From a bacterium (GTDB lineage Bacteria; Planctomycetota; J058; JAJDCP01), in the NCBI GenBank assembly GCA_030428695.1, contig JAUIEM010000229.1, forward strand, positions 1-15,839: a stretch of 15,839 nt of DNA, in the 5' to 3' direction. The notes beneath the pieces are model-generated. The model was not told where the DNA came from. It saw only the letters and a list, made by a program, of their open reading frames with translations, and did not search any database. Positions 1 to 7,403 of this stretch are shown here, in pieces. The translations under genes and the position numbers were made by a program. Position 1 is the stretch's first letter. Each line of letters begins with the position of its first letter.

Positions 1-92
1 ATCACGATGGCATCGTCCGTCCCGTGGGGGAAGAGAGGGGCAAACAGCTTGAGCAGGACTCTGCCCACCGTCTTGAACAGCACCTTCAGCAT
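1..92 (-). CDS. N-terminus of an unidentified protein (partial, runs off left edge)
   Basis: An ATG on the minus strand at 92-90 opens a frame that stays open to the window edge, about 30 codons. The start reads MLKVLFKTVGRVLLKLFAPL, a basic amphipathic or hydrophobic stretch that could be a membrane anchor or an uncleaved signal, followed by FPHGTDDAIV. A strong AGGAGG lies 8 bases upstream of the ATG. The frame begins 30 bases after the stop of the kinase-like gene, so it is probably the third gene of the YceH/kinase-like operon. I do not recognise a family from so short a piece. The ribosome site and position make a real gene likely. The function is unknown. Confidence 0.55.
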   Translation of the reverse strand, partial: MLKVLFKTVGRVLLKLFAPLFPHGTDDAIV

Positions 93-122
93 GTCTTCGG
101 CCTCCTCACGTTCCGTCGACCC

Positions 123-1094
123 CTACTCGAACAACCGCTGCCACCAGCCGCGCTTGCCCCCCAGGGCCACCGCCGCCTCCTCCATGTCCGCGAAGCGCCC
201 CTCCGGATCGGGGTTCAGCAGCCGGATGATCGCGTCGGCCAGGGGCGCGGGCACGTCCGCCTCGCGGATGCGCCAGGGGCCGTCGTAGGGGATGCTGCCG
301 GTGAACGCCTCGAAGGCGAGCACCCCGAGGCTGTACTGGTCCGCGGCGGGGCTGGCGGGCCGCCGCTTGTCGCGCAGGTCGGGGGGCATGTAGGCCTGGG
401 TGCCGAGGTCGACGTGGGAGCGGACGAGCAGGCCGGCCGGGTCGCCTTCCGGACCGACGACGATCTGCGCCTGGCCGAGGTCGAGCAGCACCGGCACGCC
501 GTCGCGCAGGCGCACGTTCTCCGCCTTGACGTTGAGGTGCATCCGGCCGGCCTGATGCACGGCGTACAGGGTCTCGGCCAGCCGCGCCAGCGCGCGACGG
601 ATCGCCGTCCGCCCGGGCCGCGTCGCCAGGAAGCCGCGGAAGTCCGGGCCGGCGACGTGCTCGGCGAGCAGGCAGTGGATCGGCGTCTCGGGGTCGGGGC
701 AGACGTGGGTGCCGAGGCAGCGGGCGACGCCGGGGATGTCGAGGGGAAGCCAGGCCGCGGCGGTCTTCCACAGGCGCTCGGCGAAGTCCTCTGCCCGGCA
801 CAGGCTCGGGTAGACGGCCTTGACCACCAGCGCCTGCCCGTCACGGGTCGCCCGGTAGGTCAGGCCGAGCCCCCCCTGGCCGAGGCTGTCCTCGATCGTC
901 ACGCCGGGGATCGTCGGCGTCAGATCGCCCGCCCCGTAGTGCTCGGCCCCGTCGACCTCGGCGACCCGGCGCGGGAACAACAGCGGCACGCCGTCGCGGT
1001 CGACGAAGGCGGCGCCGCAGTGGGGGCAGATGCGGCGGCCCGGCGCGTCCTCTTGCGGAAGCGCGGAGCGGCAGCGCGGGCAGGTCTGGCTCAT
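123..1094 (-). CDS. Zinc-ribbon protein-kinase-like protein, probable pseudokinase
   Basis: The protein has 323 residues. Residues 5-26 hold a CPRC...CPHC zinc ribbon (C5, C8, C23, C26). A Hanks-type kinase fold follows: a glycine-rich loop GQGGLG at 72-77, the ATP-anchoring lysine K92 in VVKAV, the catalytic-loop equivalent HLNVKAEN at 186-193, DLG at 205-207 in place of DFG, and GTQAYMPPD where the activation segment/APE motif belongs. The HRD catalytic aspartate is Asn188 (codon AAC), as in the receptor pseudokinase ErbB3. ATP binding looks possible while phosphotransfer is doubtful. There is no membrane segment, so it is probably a cytoplasmic regulator or scaffold. Its ATG overlaps the YceH stop by 4 bases (ATGA), which implies translational coupling and supports this start. 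An active kinase with an atypical loop cannot be excluded. Confidence 0.85.
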   Translation of the reverse strand: MSQTCPRCRSALPQEDAPGRRICPHCGAAFVDRDGVPLLFPRRVAEVDGAEHYGAGDLTPTIPGVTIEDSLGQGGLGLTYRATRDGQALVVKAVYPSLCRAEDFAERLWKTAAAWLPLDIPGVARCLGTHVCPDPETPIHCLLAEHVAGPDFRGFLATRPGRTAIRRALARLAETLYAVHQAGRMHLNVKAENVRLRDGVPVLLDLGQAQIVVGPEGDPAGLLVRSHVDLGTQAYMPPDLRDKRRPASPAADQYSLGVLAFEAFTGSIPYDGPWRIREADVPAPLADAIIRLLNPDPEGRFADMEEAAVALGGKRGWWQRLFE

Positions 1095-1735
1095 CCGCGC
1101 GCTTCCAGCTCCTCGACCCGCTTCGTCAGCGCCGCGACCTCGGCCCGCAGCTCGGCGAGGGCGGTCTCGACGGCGCCGAGGCCGGTGCTGCTCAGGCGCG
1201 GGGCGCTGGCGGCGCTCGGGGGCGCTTCCTCCGGCTCCTCCCCCTCGCCCCACAGGCAGTGGGTGTAGCGCGCCTCCTTCTGGCCCGGAGCCTTGGGCAG
1301 GCGCTTGACCAGGGGCGGGGTGCGGGCCATGAAGCCGGCGAGCAGCTCCTGCATGTCCTCGGTCGAGATCGGGTCGCGCATGCGGCTCGCCCGGCGCACC
1401 AGCTCGTTGAGGGTGCCGAAGCCGCGCAGCAAGAGCTCGCCGATCACCGCCATGTCCTTGACCGTCTTCAGCGCGAGCTCGATGCGGGCGGTGGTCTTGT
1501 AGCGCCGGGTGCGGCCGCGGGCGGGATCGACGAAGATCACCAGGCCGCGCTCGCGCAGGGCGTCGAGGGTCTCGTCGACCCTGGCGCTGGTCAGGTTCAT
1601 GCGCGGGTCGCGGTTGGACTTCTGGTTGCAGCCGTTGACCAGGGCGTTGAGGGTCAGCGGATACTGGTCGGGGGTCGACAGGGCCTTCTCGATCAGCACG
1701 CCGATCACCCGGCGCTCGAGCTCGTTCAGTTGCAT
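1091..1735 (-). CDS. yceH: YceH family protein (DUF480), winged-helix
   Basis: The protein has 214 residues, very close to the E. coli YceH length. The start MQLNELERRVIGVLIEKA and the following NALVNGCNQKSNRDP stretch are the family signature. The family consists of two tandem winged-helix domains, and the molecular role is poorly defined (a DNA-binding or regulatory role is inferred from the fold). The last 30 or so residues (AVETALAELRAEVAALTKRV and on) form a short coiled coil, also typical. The ATG at 1735 is preceded by GAAGGAGA at 6-base spacing, which fixes the start. An in-frame extension upstream to 2032 runs antisense into the vault-like gene and is not real. It is the first gene of a minus-strand operon, overlapping the kinase-like gene by 4 bases and divergent from the vault-like gene. 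Confidence 0.93.
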   Translation of the reverse strand: MQLNELERRVIGVLIEKALSTPDQYPLTLNALVNGCNQKSNRDPRMNLTSARVDETLDALRERGLVIFVDPARGRTRRYKTTARIELALKTVKDMAVIGELLLRGFGTLNELVRRASRMRDPISTEDMQELLAGFMARTPPLVKRLPKAPGQKEARYTHCLWGEGEEPEEAPPSAASAPRLSSTGLGAVETALAELRAEVAALTKRVEELEARG

Positions 1736-1758
1736 CGCGGTCTCCTTCGTGGCGGTCC

Positions 1759-1786
1759 AGTCTACCGCCTGGGCGGAGGAAGTCAC
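1759..1786 (-). promoter_or_regulatory. Candidate promoter of the yceH operon
   Basis: On the minus strand, GTGACT (1786-1781) and TAGACT (1764-1759) are separated by 16 bases and match 4 of 6 consensus positions each. The -10 lies about 24 bases from the ATG at 1735, giving a short leader that still holds the ribosome site. The hexamer sits in the context GGTAGACT, the same octamer as in the opposing promoter. This is pattern matching only. Confidence 0.4.
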
Positions 1787-1797
1787 AGCCCACGCGC

Positions 1798-1827
1798 TTG
1801 GAGCCGGCTGAAAGATCCTGGTAGACT
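1798..1827 (+). promoter_or_regulatory. Candidate promoter of the vault-like gene
   Basis: TTGGAG (1798-1803) and TAGACT (1822-1827) are 18 bases apart, and the -10 lies about 45 bases before the ATG at 1872. The -10 context GGTAGACT is identical to that of the divergent yceH promoter. The -35 is weak, so an activator or an alternative sigma factor is possible. Confidence 0.4.
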
Positions 1828-1858
1828 CCGCCTTCTTGCCCCTGGTGATCAAACCGAG

Positions 1859-1865
1859 AAAGGAG
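1859..1865 (+). promoter_or_regulatory. Ribosome binding site fixing the vault-like gene start
   Basis: AAAGGAG ends 6 bases before ATG 1872. The same frame is open back to a TTG at 1836, but that codon has no comparable ribosome site and lies only about 9 bases after the candidate -10, so ATG 1872 is preferred. Confidence 0.75.
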
Positions 1866-1871
1866 CGCGAC

Positions 1872-4646
1872 ATGGCCGAGAGAGGCAGCCGCAAGATCCC
1901 CGTCACCGAACGGGAGTTTCTGTGGGTCCAGGACGACGACAAGGGCGAGGTGGTGCTGCACGTCGGCCCGACGATGGTCTCGCCGACCGCCGCCGACCGG
2001 GTCGTCTGCGACGACGGCGAGGGGGGCTTCACCGAAGACTCCTACTACCGCCCCCAGAAGATGATCGAGCTGAGCGACCACCAGTACGGGGTGCTCTACA
2101 ATCCGCTGCTCGAGCCCGACCAGGGCCCGAACGGGCGCTTCAAGCCGGGCCGCAACGAGTCCCGCCCGCTGCGCAACGGGACGCGCTCGATGATCCCCGG
2201 GCCCTGCTCCTTCTACCTGCGCCCCGGCCAGCGCTGCGAGGTGCGCGACGCCCACGAGCTCGCTTCCAACCAGTACCTCGTCGTCAAGGTCTACGGCGAC
2301 GTCGACGAGAGCGCGCCCTACTACGCGATCACCCAGAAGTCCGCCGGCATCCTCGAGGCGACCGCGGCGGACGTCGGCGGAAGCTCCTCCGCGATGCCCG
2401 CCGACAAGGGCGAGGAGCTGCACCGCGGCCAGCTGATCGTGATCCGCGGCCTCGACACCCAGTTCTACATCCCCCCGACCGGCGTCGACATCGTCCCGGA
2501 CACCAGCTCGGACAGCTCGGGCATGGAGCTGTCCGCCGACGCCGCCCGGCACCTGATCGGCGAGCTGAAGGAGAAGGCCGAGGCCGAGGCCGTGCGCCGG
2601 GAGAGCGAGCGCCGGCAGGCCGAGGAGGAGCAGGTCCAGGCCCAGGAGGAGATGCAGAAGAAGCGCCGCCGCAAGAGCAAGGCCGCGCCGCCGCCGGTGC
2701 AGCAGGCGGCACGCTTCCGCCAGCGGGCGGTGCCGGCCGGCGCCCCGCCGCAGGCCCAGGCGGCGATCCCGGTCAACCTGCTCGCCGAGTCGGCGGCCCT
2801 GCGGCGCACCCTGGAGAAGAAGGCGCGCTCGATCCGGCTGATCCGCGAGGCGGTCGTGCTCGGGGAGAAGGAGTTCTGCGTGATCATCGACGCGGACGGC
2901 AAGCGCCAGATCCACGTCGGCCCGGCCCGCGTCTTCCCCGGCCCCTACGACCAGTTCCAGACCGCCGGCTCCCGTGACCGGGTGTACGACGCCTACGAGC
3001 TGTTGCCGCAGCGGGCGCTGTGGCTGCGGGTGATCTCCAAGGTCAGCAAGAAGGAGCTCGCGGGCCGCTTCCCGCAAGGCTTCGAGCTGAGCAAGGAGGT
3101 CTTCCACCCCGGCGACGAGATCCTGCTGACCGGGGTGAGCGGCTTCTTCTTCCCCTTCAACGAGATTGAGGTGCTCAGCCCCGACACCGGCCTCGCCCTG
3201 ATCGGCAACGACCACACCCAGGTCTTCATCGAGGCGATCGGCATCGACCAGAAGTCCGGCATCTACGTCCGCGACCTGACCACCGGCGAGGTGCGCCTGG
3301 TGCGGGGCAAGCAGACCTACCTGGTCGACCCGCGCAAGGAGATCCACATCACGCGCACGGTCAACGCCAAGCAGTGGAACCTGTGGATCGCGCCGAGCGA
3401 GCAGCACAAGGTCGCCCGCGAGCCGATCGTCACCCCCTGGGCGGTCAGCGTGATCGTGCCGCACAAGTCGGCGGTGATGGCGGCCTCCGCCGACGGCCAC
3501 CGGGTGATCGAGGGGCCGTGCGTGACGCTGTTGTCCTACGAGGAGACCCTGGTCCCGCTGCGGCTCTCGACCGGGACGCCGAAGCGCGAGGACGAGCTGA
3601 TCGAGACCTGCTTCCTGCGCACGACGGGCAACCGCGTGTCGGATGAGATCGTGCTCGAGAGCGCGGACTTCGTCGAGTTCCGGGTGCGGGTCAGCTACCA
3701 CGTCAGCTTCCTGCCCGAGCAGCGCGACCGCTGGTTCAACCACCCGAACTACGTCCAGGTGCTGATCGAGCACCTGCGCAGCAAGCTGCGCGGGGTGTGC
3801 CGGCAGAAGAGCCTGACCAGCGTCTGGCCGACCCTGGCCGACACGATCCGCGACACCGTGCTCGGGCTGAAGACCGACAAGGGCCGCAAGGGCTGCCGCT
3901 TCGCCGAGAACGGCATGACCGTCTACGAGGTCGAGGTGCTCAGCGCCGAGATCGTCGACCAGAAGATCGCCAACCTGATGGCGAGCGTGCAGTCCGACCT
4001 GGTCGCCCTGCAGATCGCCGACCGCCGGGCCAAGGAAGAGCTCGCCAGCACCCGCCTGCGCGCGACGCTCGAGCTCGAGCGCCAGCGCATCGAAGAGGCC
4101 GCGAGCAAGCGCGCCGCCGAGCTCGACCGGCTCAAGGCCGAGCTCGCCAAGGCCGCCCGGCTGCACAGCATCCAGGCCGAGGCCGAGGCCGAGCGCACCC
4201 TGCAGGAGCTCGCCGCCCAGCGCGAGCACGTGCTGACCGAGGCCCGCCTGAGCCGCGAGCAGCTGACGCGCGAGGCCGGGCTCCTGCGGATCCGGGCGGA
4301 GGCCGAGGCGAAGGCCGACGCGAGCCGCCTGCAGCACGCCGAGGACCTCGAGTACCGGACGGCGATGCGCGACCTCGAGGTCAAGCTGATCGCGGCCCGC
4401 GCCAAGGCGACGGTCGACGAGCGGCTGGCGGTGCAGCCGGGGCTGATCGAGGCGATCGCCGGGGTCGGCGACAAGCAGCTGCTCGCCGAGGTCGCGAACA
4501 ACATGAACCTCGTCAGCCTGTTCAAGGGCAAGGACGTCGGCCAGATCCTCTCCGACGTGCTCGGCGGCACCGGCCTGATGCCGGCGGTGCGGGGCATGAT
4601 CGAGCGCGCCGGGAAGGTGCGGCTGCCGCAGGTGAAGGAGGAGTAG
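1872..4646 (+). CDS. Bacterial major vault protein (MVP) homologue
   Basis: The protein has 924 residues, against about 890 in animals. In eukaryotes 78 MVP chains form the hollow barrel-shaped vault particle. Family features appear in order. MVP-type repeats lie at about 10-215 and 320-520, including IYVRDLTTGEVRLVRGK at 464-480, which parallels the animal IYVQDVKTGKVRAVIG. The shoulder (band-7-like fold) runs from about 525 to 700, with VIVPHKSAV near 529 (animal YRVPHNAAV) and SADFVEF (animal TADHARL). A long Ala/Glu/Arg-rich cap helix spans about 703-846, introduced by FAENGMTVYEVEV (animal FPQNGLVVSSVDV). A cap-ring segment at about 847-897 has NLVSLFKG and GGTGL where animals have INLF and GLLG. 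Residues 218-320 are a charged then Pro/Ala-rich insertion. There is no signal peptide or membrane segment, so it is cytoplasmic. Self-assembly is inferred from homology. Simple SPFH/band-7 membership is less likely because the repeats are present. Confidence 0.87.
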   Translation: MAERGSRKIPVTEREFLWVQDDDKGEVVLHVGPTMVSPTAADRVVCDDGEGGFTEDSYYRPQKMIELSDHQYGVLYNPLLEPDQGPNGRFKPGRNESRPLRNGTRSMIPGPCSFYLRPGQRCEVRDAHELASNQYLVVKVYGDVDESAPYYAITQKSAGILEATAADVGGSSSAMPADKGEELHRGQLIVIRGLDTQFYIPPTGVDIVPDTSSDSSGMELSADAARHLIGELKEKAEAEAVRRESERRQAEEEQVQAQEEMQKKRRRKSKAAPPPVQQAARFRQRAVPAGAPPQAQAAIPVNLLAESAALRRTLEKKARSIRLIREAVVLGEKEFCVIIDADGKRQIHVGPARVFPGPYDQFQTAGSRDRVYDAYELLPQRALWLRVISKVSKKELAGRFPQGFELSKEVFHPGDEILLTGVSGFFFPFNEIEVLSPDTGLALIGNDHTQVFIEAIGIDQKSGIYVRDLTTGEVRLVRGKQTYLVDPRKEIHITRTVNAKQWNLWIAPSEQHKVAREPIVTPWAVSVIVPHKSAVMAASADGHRVIEGPCVTLLSYEETLVPLRLSTGTPKREDELIETCFLRTTGNRVSDEIVLESADFVEFRVRVSYHVSFLPEQRDRWFNHPNYVQVLIEHLRSKLRGVCRQKSLTSVWPTLADTIRDTVLGLKTDKGRKGCRFAENGMTVYEVEVLSAEIVDQKIANLMASVQSDLVALQIADRRAKEELASTRLRATLELERQRIEEAASKRAAELDRLKAELAKAARLHSIQAEAEAERTLQELAAQREHVLTEARLSREQLTREAGLLRIRAEAEAKADASRLQHAEDLEYRTAMRDLEVKLIAARAKATVDERLAVQPGLIEAIAGVGDKQLLAEVANNMNLVSLFKGKDVGQILSDVLGGTGLMPAVRGMIERAGKVRLPQVKEE

Positions 4647-4678
4647 CGGACGGCCGCCGCAGGGCCTTCCCCGTCCGC
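4646..4678 (+). terminator. Stem-loop at the end of the vault-like gene
   Basis: GCGGACGG (4646-4653) and CCGTCCGC (4671-4678) form a perfect 8-bp stem with a 17-base loop. The stem starts on the last base of the TAG stop. No T-tract follows, so it may be a weak terminator or a 3' end protector rather than a classical intrinsic terminator. Confidence 0.4.
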
Positions 4679-4708
4679 CTCCGCCGCCCGCCAATTCCCG
4701 GGCGACGA

Positions 4709-4738
4709 TTGACGGCAGGCCGCTCCATCGGGCATCCT
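4709..4738 (+). promoter_or_regulatory. Weak candidate promoter of the exported modular protein gene
   Basis: TTGACG (4709-4714) is a good -35 (5 of 6). The best -10 after 18 bases is CATCCT (4733-4738, 3 of 6). It lies about 30 bases before ATG 4770. Together with the stem-loop after the vault-like gene it suggests a separate transcript, though read-through is possible. Confidence 0.3.
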
Positions 4739-4769
4739 GAGGGCCGCTCACGCCCCCGAGGAATCCCCG

Positions 4770-7382
4770 ATGCCACACTCCCGACGGCTGTCTCCCGCCC
4801 TGCTCGCCCTCGCCCTGTGCGCGCCCCTGCTCGCCCAGGGCAGCTCGCGCCTCGAGCGGCGGCAGATCGCGATCCCGCGCGGCCTGTACTTCGACTTCGA
4901 CGCCCAGACCGTGCTCAGCCGCGCGCGCGTCGGCGACCTGGTCGCCGACATCCAGCTGGTGCGGCGCGGCCAGGGCCTCGCGGTCCGGGCCCTCGGCGAC
5001 GCGAAGGTGGCGGAATCCTCGCCGCTCGAGGGCGACGCCCTCGTCGCGCTGCTCGACGGCGCCGGCGACGAAGCGATCGCCCCGGGCGCCGACGCCTGGT
5101 TCTACGCCCGCACCGACCGCGGCAACTACGCGCGGGCCCAGGTGCTGTACGTCGACATGGGGCTGTCGATGCAGGAGGCCCTCGAGGTCGGCCTGCTCGT
5201 CACCTACCAGCGCGACGGCAGCGCGCGCTTCCCGGCGCCGGTCGAGGAGCTCGCCAGCAGCTACTCCGACGGCACGGTCGGCCTGCGCTGGCAGGATGGC
5301 GTCGAGGCCCAGGTCTGGCTGCAGGCCTTCGGCGAGGAGGGCTGGAAGGACCTCGGCACCGGCACCGGCAGCCTCGACATCCCCGGCCTGCTGCCCGACA
5401 CCCCGTACACCGCGCGGGTCGCCCGGGTGATCCCCGAGGTCGGCCTGTCCGAGCCGCTGACCGTCGCCCTGTACACCGCCAACGGCCTGATCTGGGGCGA
5501 GGCGAGCTGGTCGCAGGACTTCGGCAACGGCGAGGTCGAGCTGCGCTTCGACGGCCGCGAGGACGGTGACCCCGACCTGCGCCTGCGCACCTGGGGCCAG
5601 CTGTTCATCGAGGCCGGGCCGGGCGCGGGCATCGTGCGGGTCAAGAACGGCCTCGGCGACTTCTACGGGCTGGCCTCGCTGCCGACCGACGGCTTCCGGG
5701 CCGGCTCCCAGCCCGCCGCCGGCGGCGACATCTTCGCCTTCCGCGACCGCTACGGGCGCACCGGCAAGCTGCTGGTGTCGACGGAGAACTGGTGGAACGG
5801 CCGGGTGATCTACATGTTGTCCAAGGACGGCGCGAGCACGCTCCCCGAAGGTCCCGCGGAGATCAGCGAGACGGTCGCCGACGCGACCGCGACCCTGACC
5901 TGGCCGGCGGTCGAGGGGGCGGTCGGCTACCGCGTCTACCGGGTCGAGGACCTCGGCAAGCAGCCGGTGCTCGTCAAGGATGTGAGCAGCCCCGAGGCGG
6001 TGCTCGACGCCCTCGAGCCGTTCGCCCTCTACCGCTGCGGCGTCAGCTGGATCGACGGGGACGGCCGCGAGTCGGCGATGCACATGGTCGAGGTCGACAC
6101 CTTCCCGGAGTCGTGGCGCTACGGCACCTTCAGCCTCAAGGCGAACACCGGCTACGACTTCGCGACCGGCGAGAACGTCGAGTACACCGGCAACGAAGAG
6201 GTCGACATCGCGACCTGGGACAGCGAGGGCTACTCGCTGTTCGGCACCTGGGGCCTGTCACAGCCCTACGCCTGGGGGGACAACGCCACCCCGCCGCCGT
6301 TCGGGAAGATCGACCTCAACGCCCGCGAGTACCTGCAGAACGTCCAGCAGAACATCTACCTCGACCCGAACGGCCCCGGGGCCTTCTGGATCAAGACCAA
6401 GAGCGGCGACTACGTCCAGGCCCAGGTGGTCTCGCGCAGCGGCAACCGCATGGCGCAGCAGTGGGGCGGCATGGCCGGGCCGGGCATGGGCGTGGTCGAG
6501 TGGAGTGAGGACCAGCAGCAGGGCAGCACGATCTTCGAGTACGTCTACGTGCACCTCGACTCGGACACCCGGCTCGAGATCCTTGCCGCCAACGCCCTGC
6601 CGCTCAGCGAGAAGCAGCTCGCGAAGATCCCCGAGCTGCTCGTCCAGCTCGACGACCCCGACCCGGATGTGCGCGACGGCGCCGAGAAGGAGCTGGTCGC
6701 GATGGACACCGGCGTCGTGCCCCACCTGAAGAAGGCCCTCGACGAAGGCCTCTCCTTCGAGGCCGAGTTCCGGGTGCTGCGCGTGGTCGACGAGCTGTGG
6801 AACAAGCCGGTCGCGATGATGGACGAGTGGGGCGCCGTCGCGATGCCGCTGGTCGCGGTCGGCGAGGCCTTCGGCGGCGGTGAGCTCGAGTGGCCCTTCG
6901 GCGAGGAGATCTTCGAAGAGCTCGGCTCCAACCCCTGGGATGACGTCGCGCTCGACGAGACCGCCAGCTACCACCTCGACCTCTCCGCCTTCGGCCTGGC
7001 GGCGGGGAGCGCGACCGCCTCGGTCAGCGAGCTGAACGACGGCGAAGTCATCCTCGAGTTCGAGGTCACGAACGACTTCACCTCCGAGCTGAGCTCCGGC
7101 GCGCTCACCACCGACCAGTGGCTGTGGCTCCCGGCCAGCCTGTTCCTCGGTCAGACCGGCAAGTTCTCCGACGACTACAGCATCGCGGACGAGGAGCTCA
7201 CGATCGGCGAGCTGACCTACGAGACGAAGAAGGTGACCCTCGACTACGTCAGCCCCGAGACCGGCATGGAAGGCACGATGCACCTGTGGTACGACGCGAC
7301 GGTGCCGGTGTTCGGGCTGGTGCGCCTCGAGGTCGAGATCGCCGGCACGAGCCTGTCCCTGGAGCTCGAGCCCGAGGACTGA
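4770..7382 (+). CDS. Exported modular protein with FN3-like and HEAT-like parts
   Basis: The protein has 870 residues. MPHSRRLSPALLALALCAPL and the following LAQG form a Sec signal peptide, with cleavage likely just after. Two fibronectin-III-like domains are visible, at about 156-234 (DTPYTARVARVIP) and about 359-436 (LTWPAVEGAVGYRVYRV at 376-392). They alternate with related beta-rich modules: about 35-130 carries GLYFDFD and ends in YARTDRGNYARAQV, while about 447-555 carries GYDFATGENV and ends in WIKTKSGDYVQAQV. A divergent copy may lie between the FN3 domains. Residues 612-676 look like a HEAT-type helical repeat (VQLDDPDPDVRDGAEKELV). The C-terminal 180 residues form another beta-rich domain ending in WYDATVPVFGLVRLE. 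There is no lipobox or C-terminal anchor, so it is periplasmic or extracellular. GAGG before ATG 4770 supports the start. No enzyme signature was seen, and the role is unknown. Confidence 0.85.
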   Translation: MPHSRRLSPALLALALCAPLLAQGSSRLERRQIAIPRGLYFDFDAQTVLSRARVGDLVADIQLVRRGQGLAVRALGDAKVAESSPLEGDALVALLDGAGDEAIAPGADAWFYARTDRGNYARAQVLYVDMGLSMQEALEVGLLVTYQRDGSARFPAPVEELASSYSDGTVGLRWQDGVEAQVWLQAFGEEGWKDLGTGTGSLDIPGLLPDTPYTARVARVIPEVGLSEPLTVALYTANGLIWGEASWSQDFGNGEVELRFDGREDGDPDLRLRTWGQLFIEAGPGAGIVRVKNGLGDFYGLASLPTDGFRAGSQPAAGGDIFAFRDRYGRTGKLLVSTENWWNGRVIYMLSKDGASTLPEGPAEISETVADATATLTWPAVEGAVGYRVYRVEDLGKQPVLVKDVSSPEAVLDALEPFALYRCGVSWIDGDGRESAMHMVEVDTFPESWRYGTFSLKANTGYDFATGENVEYTGNEEVDIATWDSEGYSLFGTWGLSQPYAWGDNATPPPFGKIDLNAREYLQNVQQNIYLDPNGPGAFWIKTKSGDYVQAQVVSRSGNRMAQQWGGMAGPGMGVVEWSEDQQQGSTIFEYVYVHLDSDTRLEILAANALPLSEKQLAKIPELLVQLDDPDPDVRDGAEKELVAMDTGVVPHLKKALDEGLSFEAEFRVLRVVDELWNKPVAMMDEWGAVAMPLVAVGEAFGGGELEWPFGEEIFEELGSNPWDDVALDETASYHLDLSAFGLAAGSATASVSELNDGEVILEFEVTNDFTSELSSGALTTDQWLWLPASLFLGQTGKFSDDYSIADEELTIGELTYETKKVTLDYVSPETGMEGTMHLWYDATVPVFGLVRLEVEIAGTSLSLELEPED

Positions 7383-7403
7383 TCCCGGCCGAGACGAAGA
7401 CGC

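Noticed and set aside
24..1268. Plus-strand open frame opposite the kinase-like gene
   Set aside because: Low-complexity Ala/Gly/Arg/Val translation, antisense to a gene with recognisable kinase motifs.
123..6083. A very long minus-strand open frame of 1986 codons
   Set aside because: Only its last 323 codons (the kinase-like gene) are real. The rest is antisense to the vault-like and exported-protein genes and overlaps yceH, an artefact of high GC with few stop codons.
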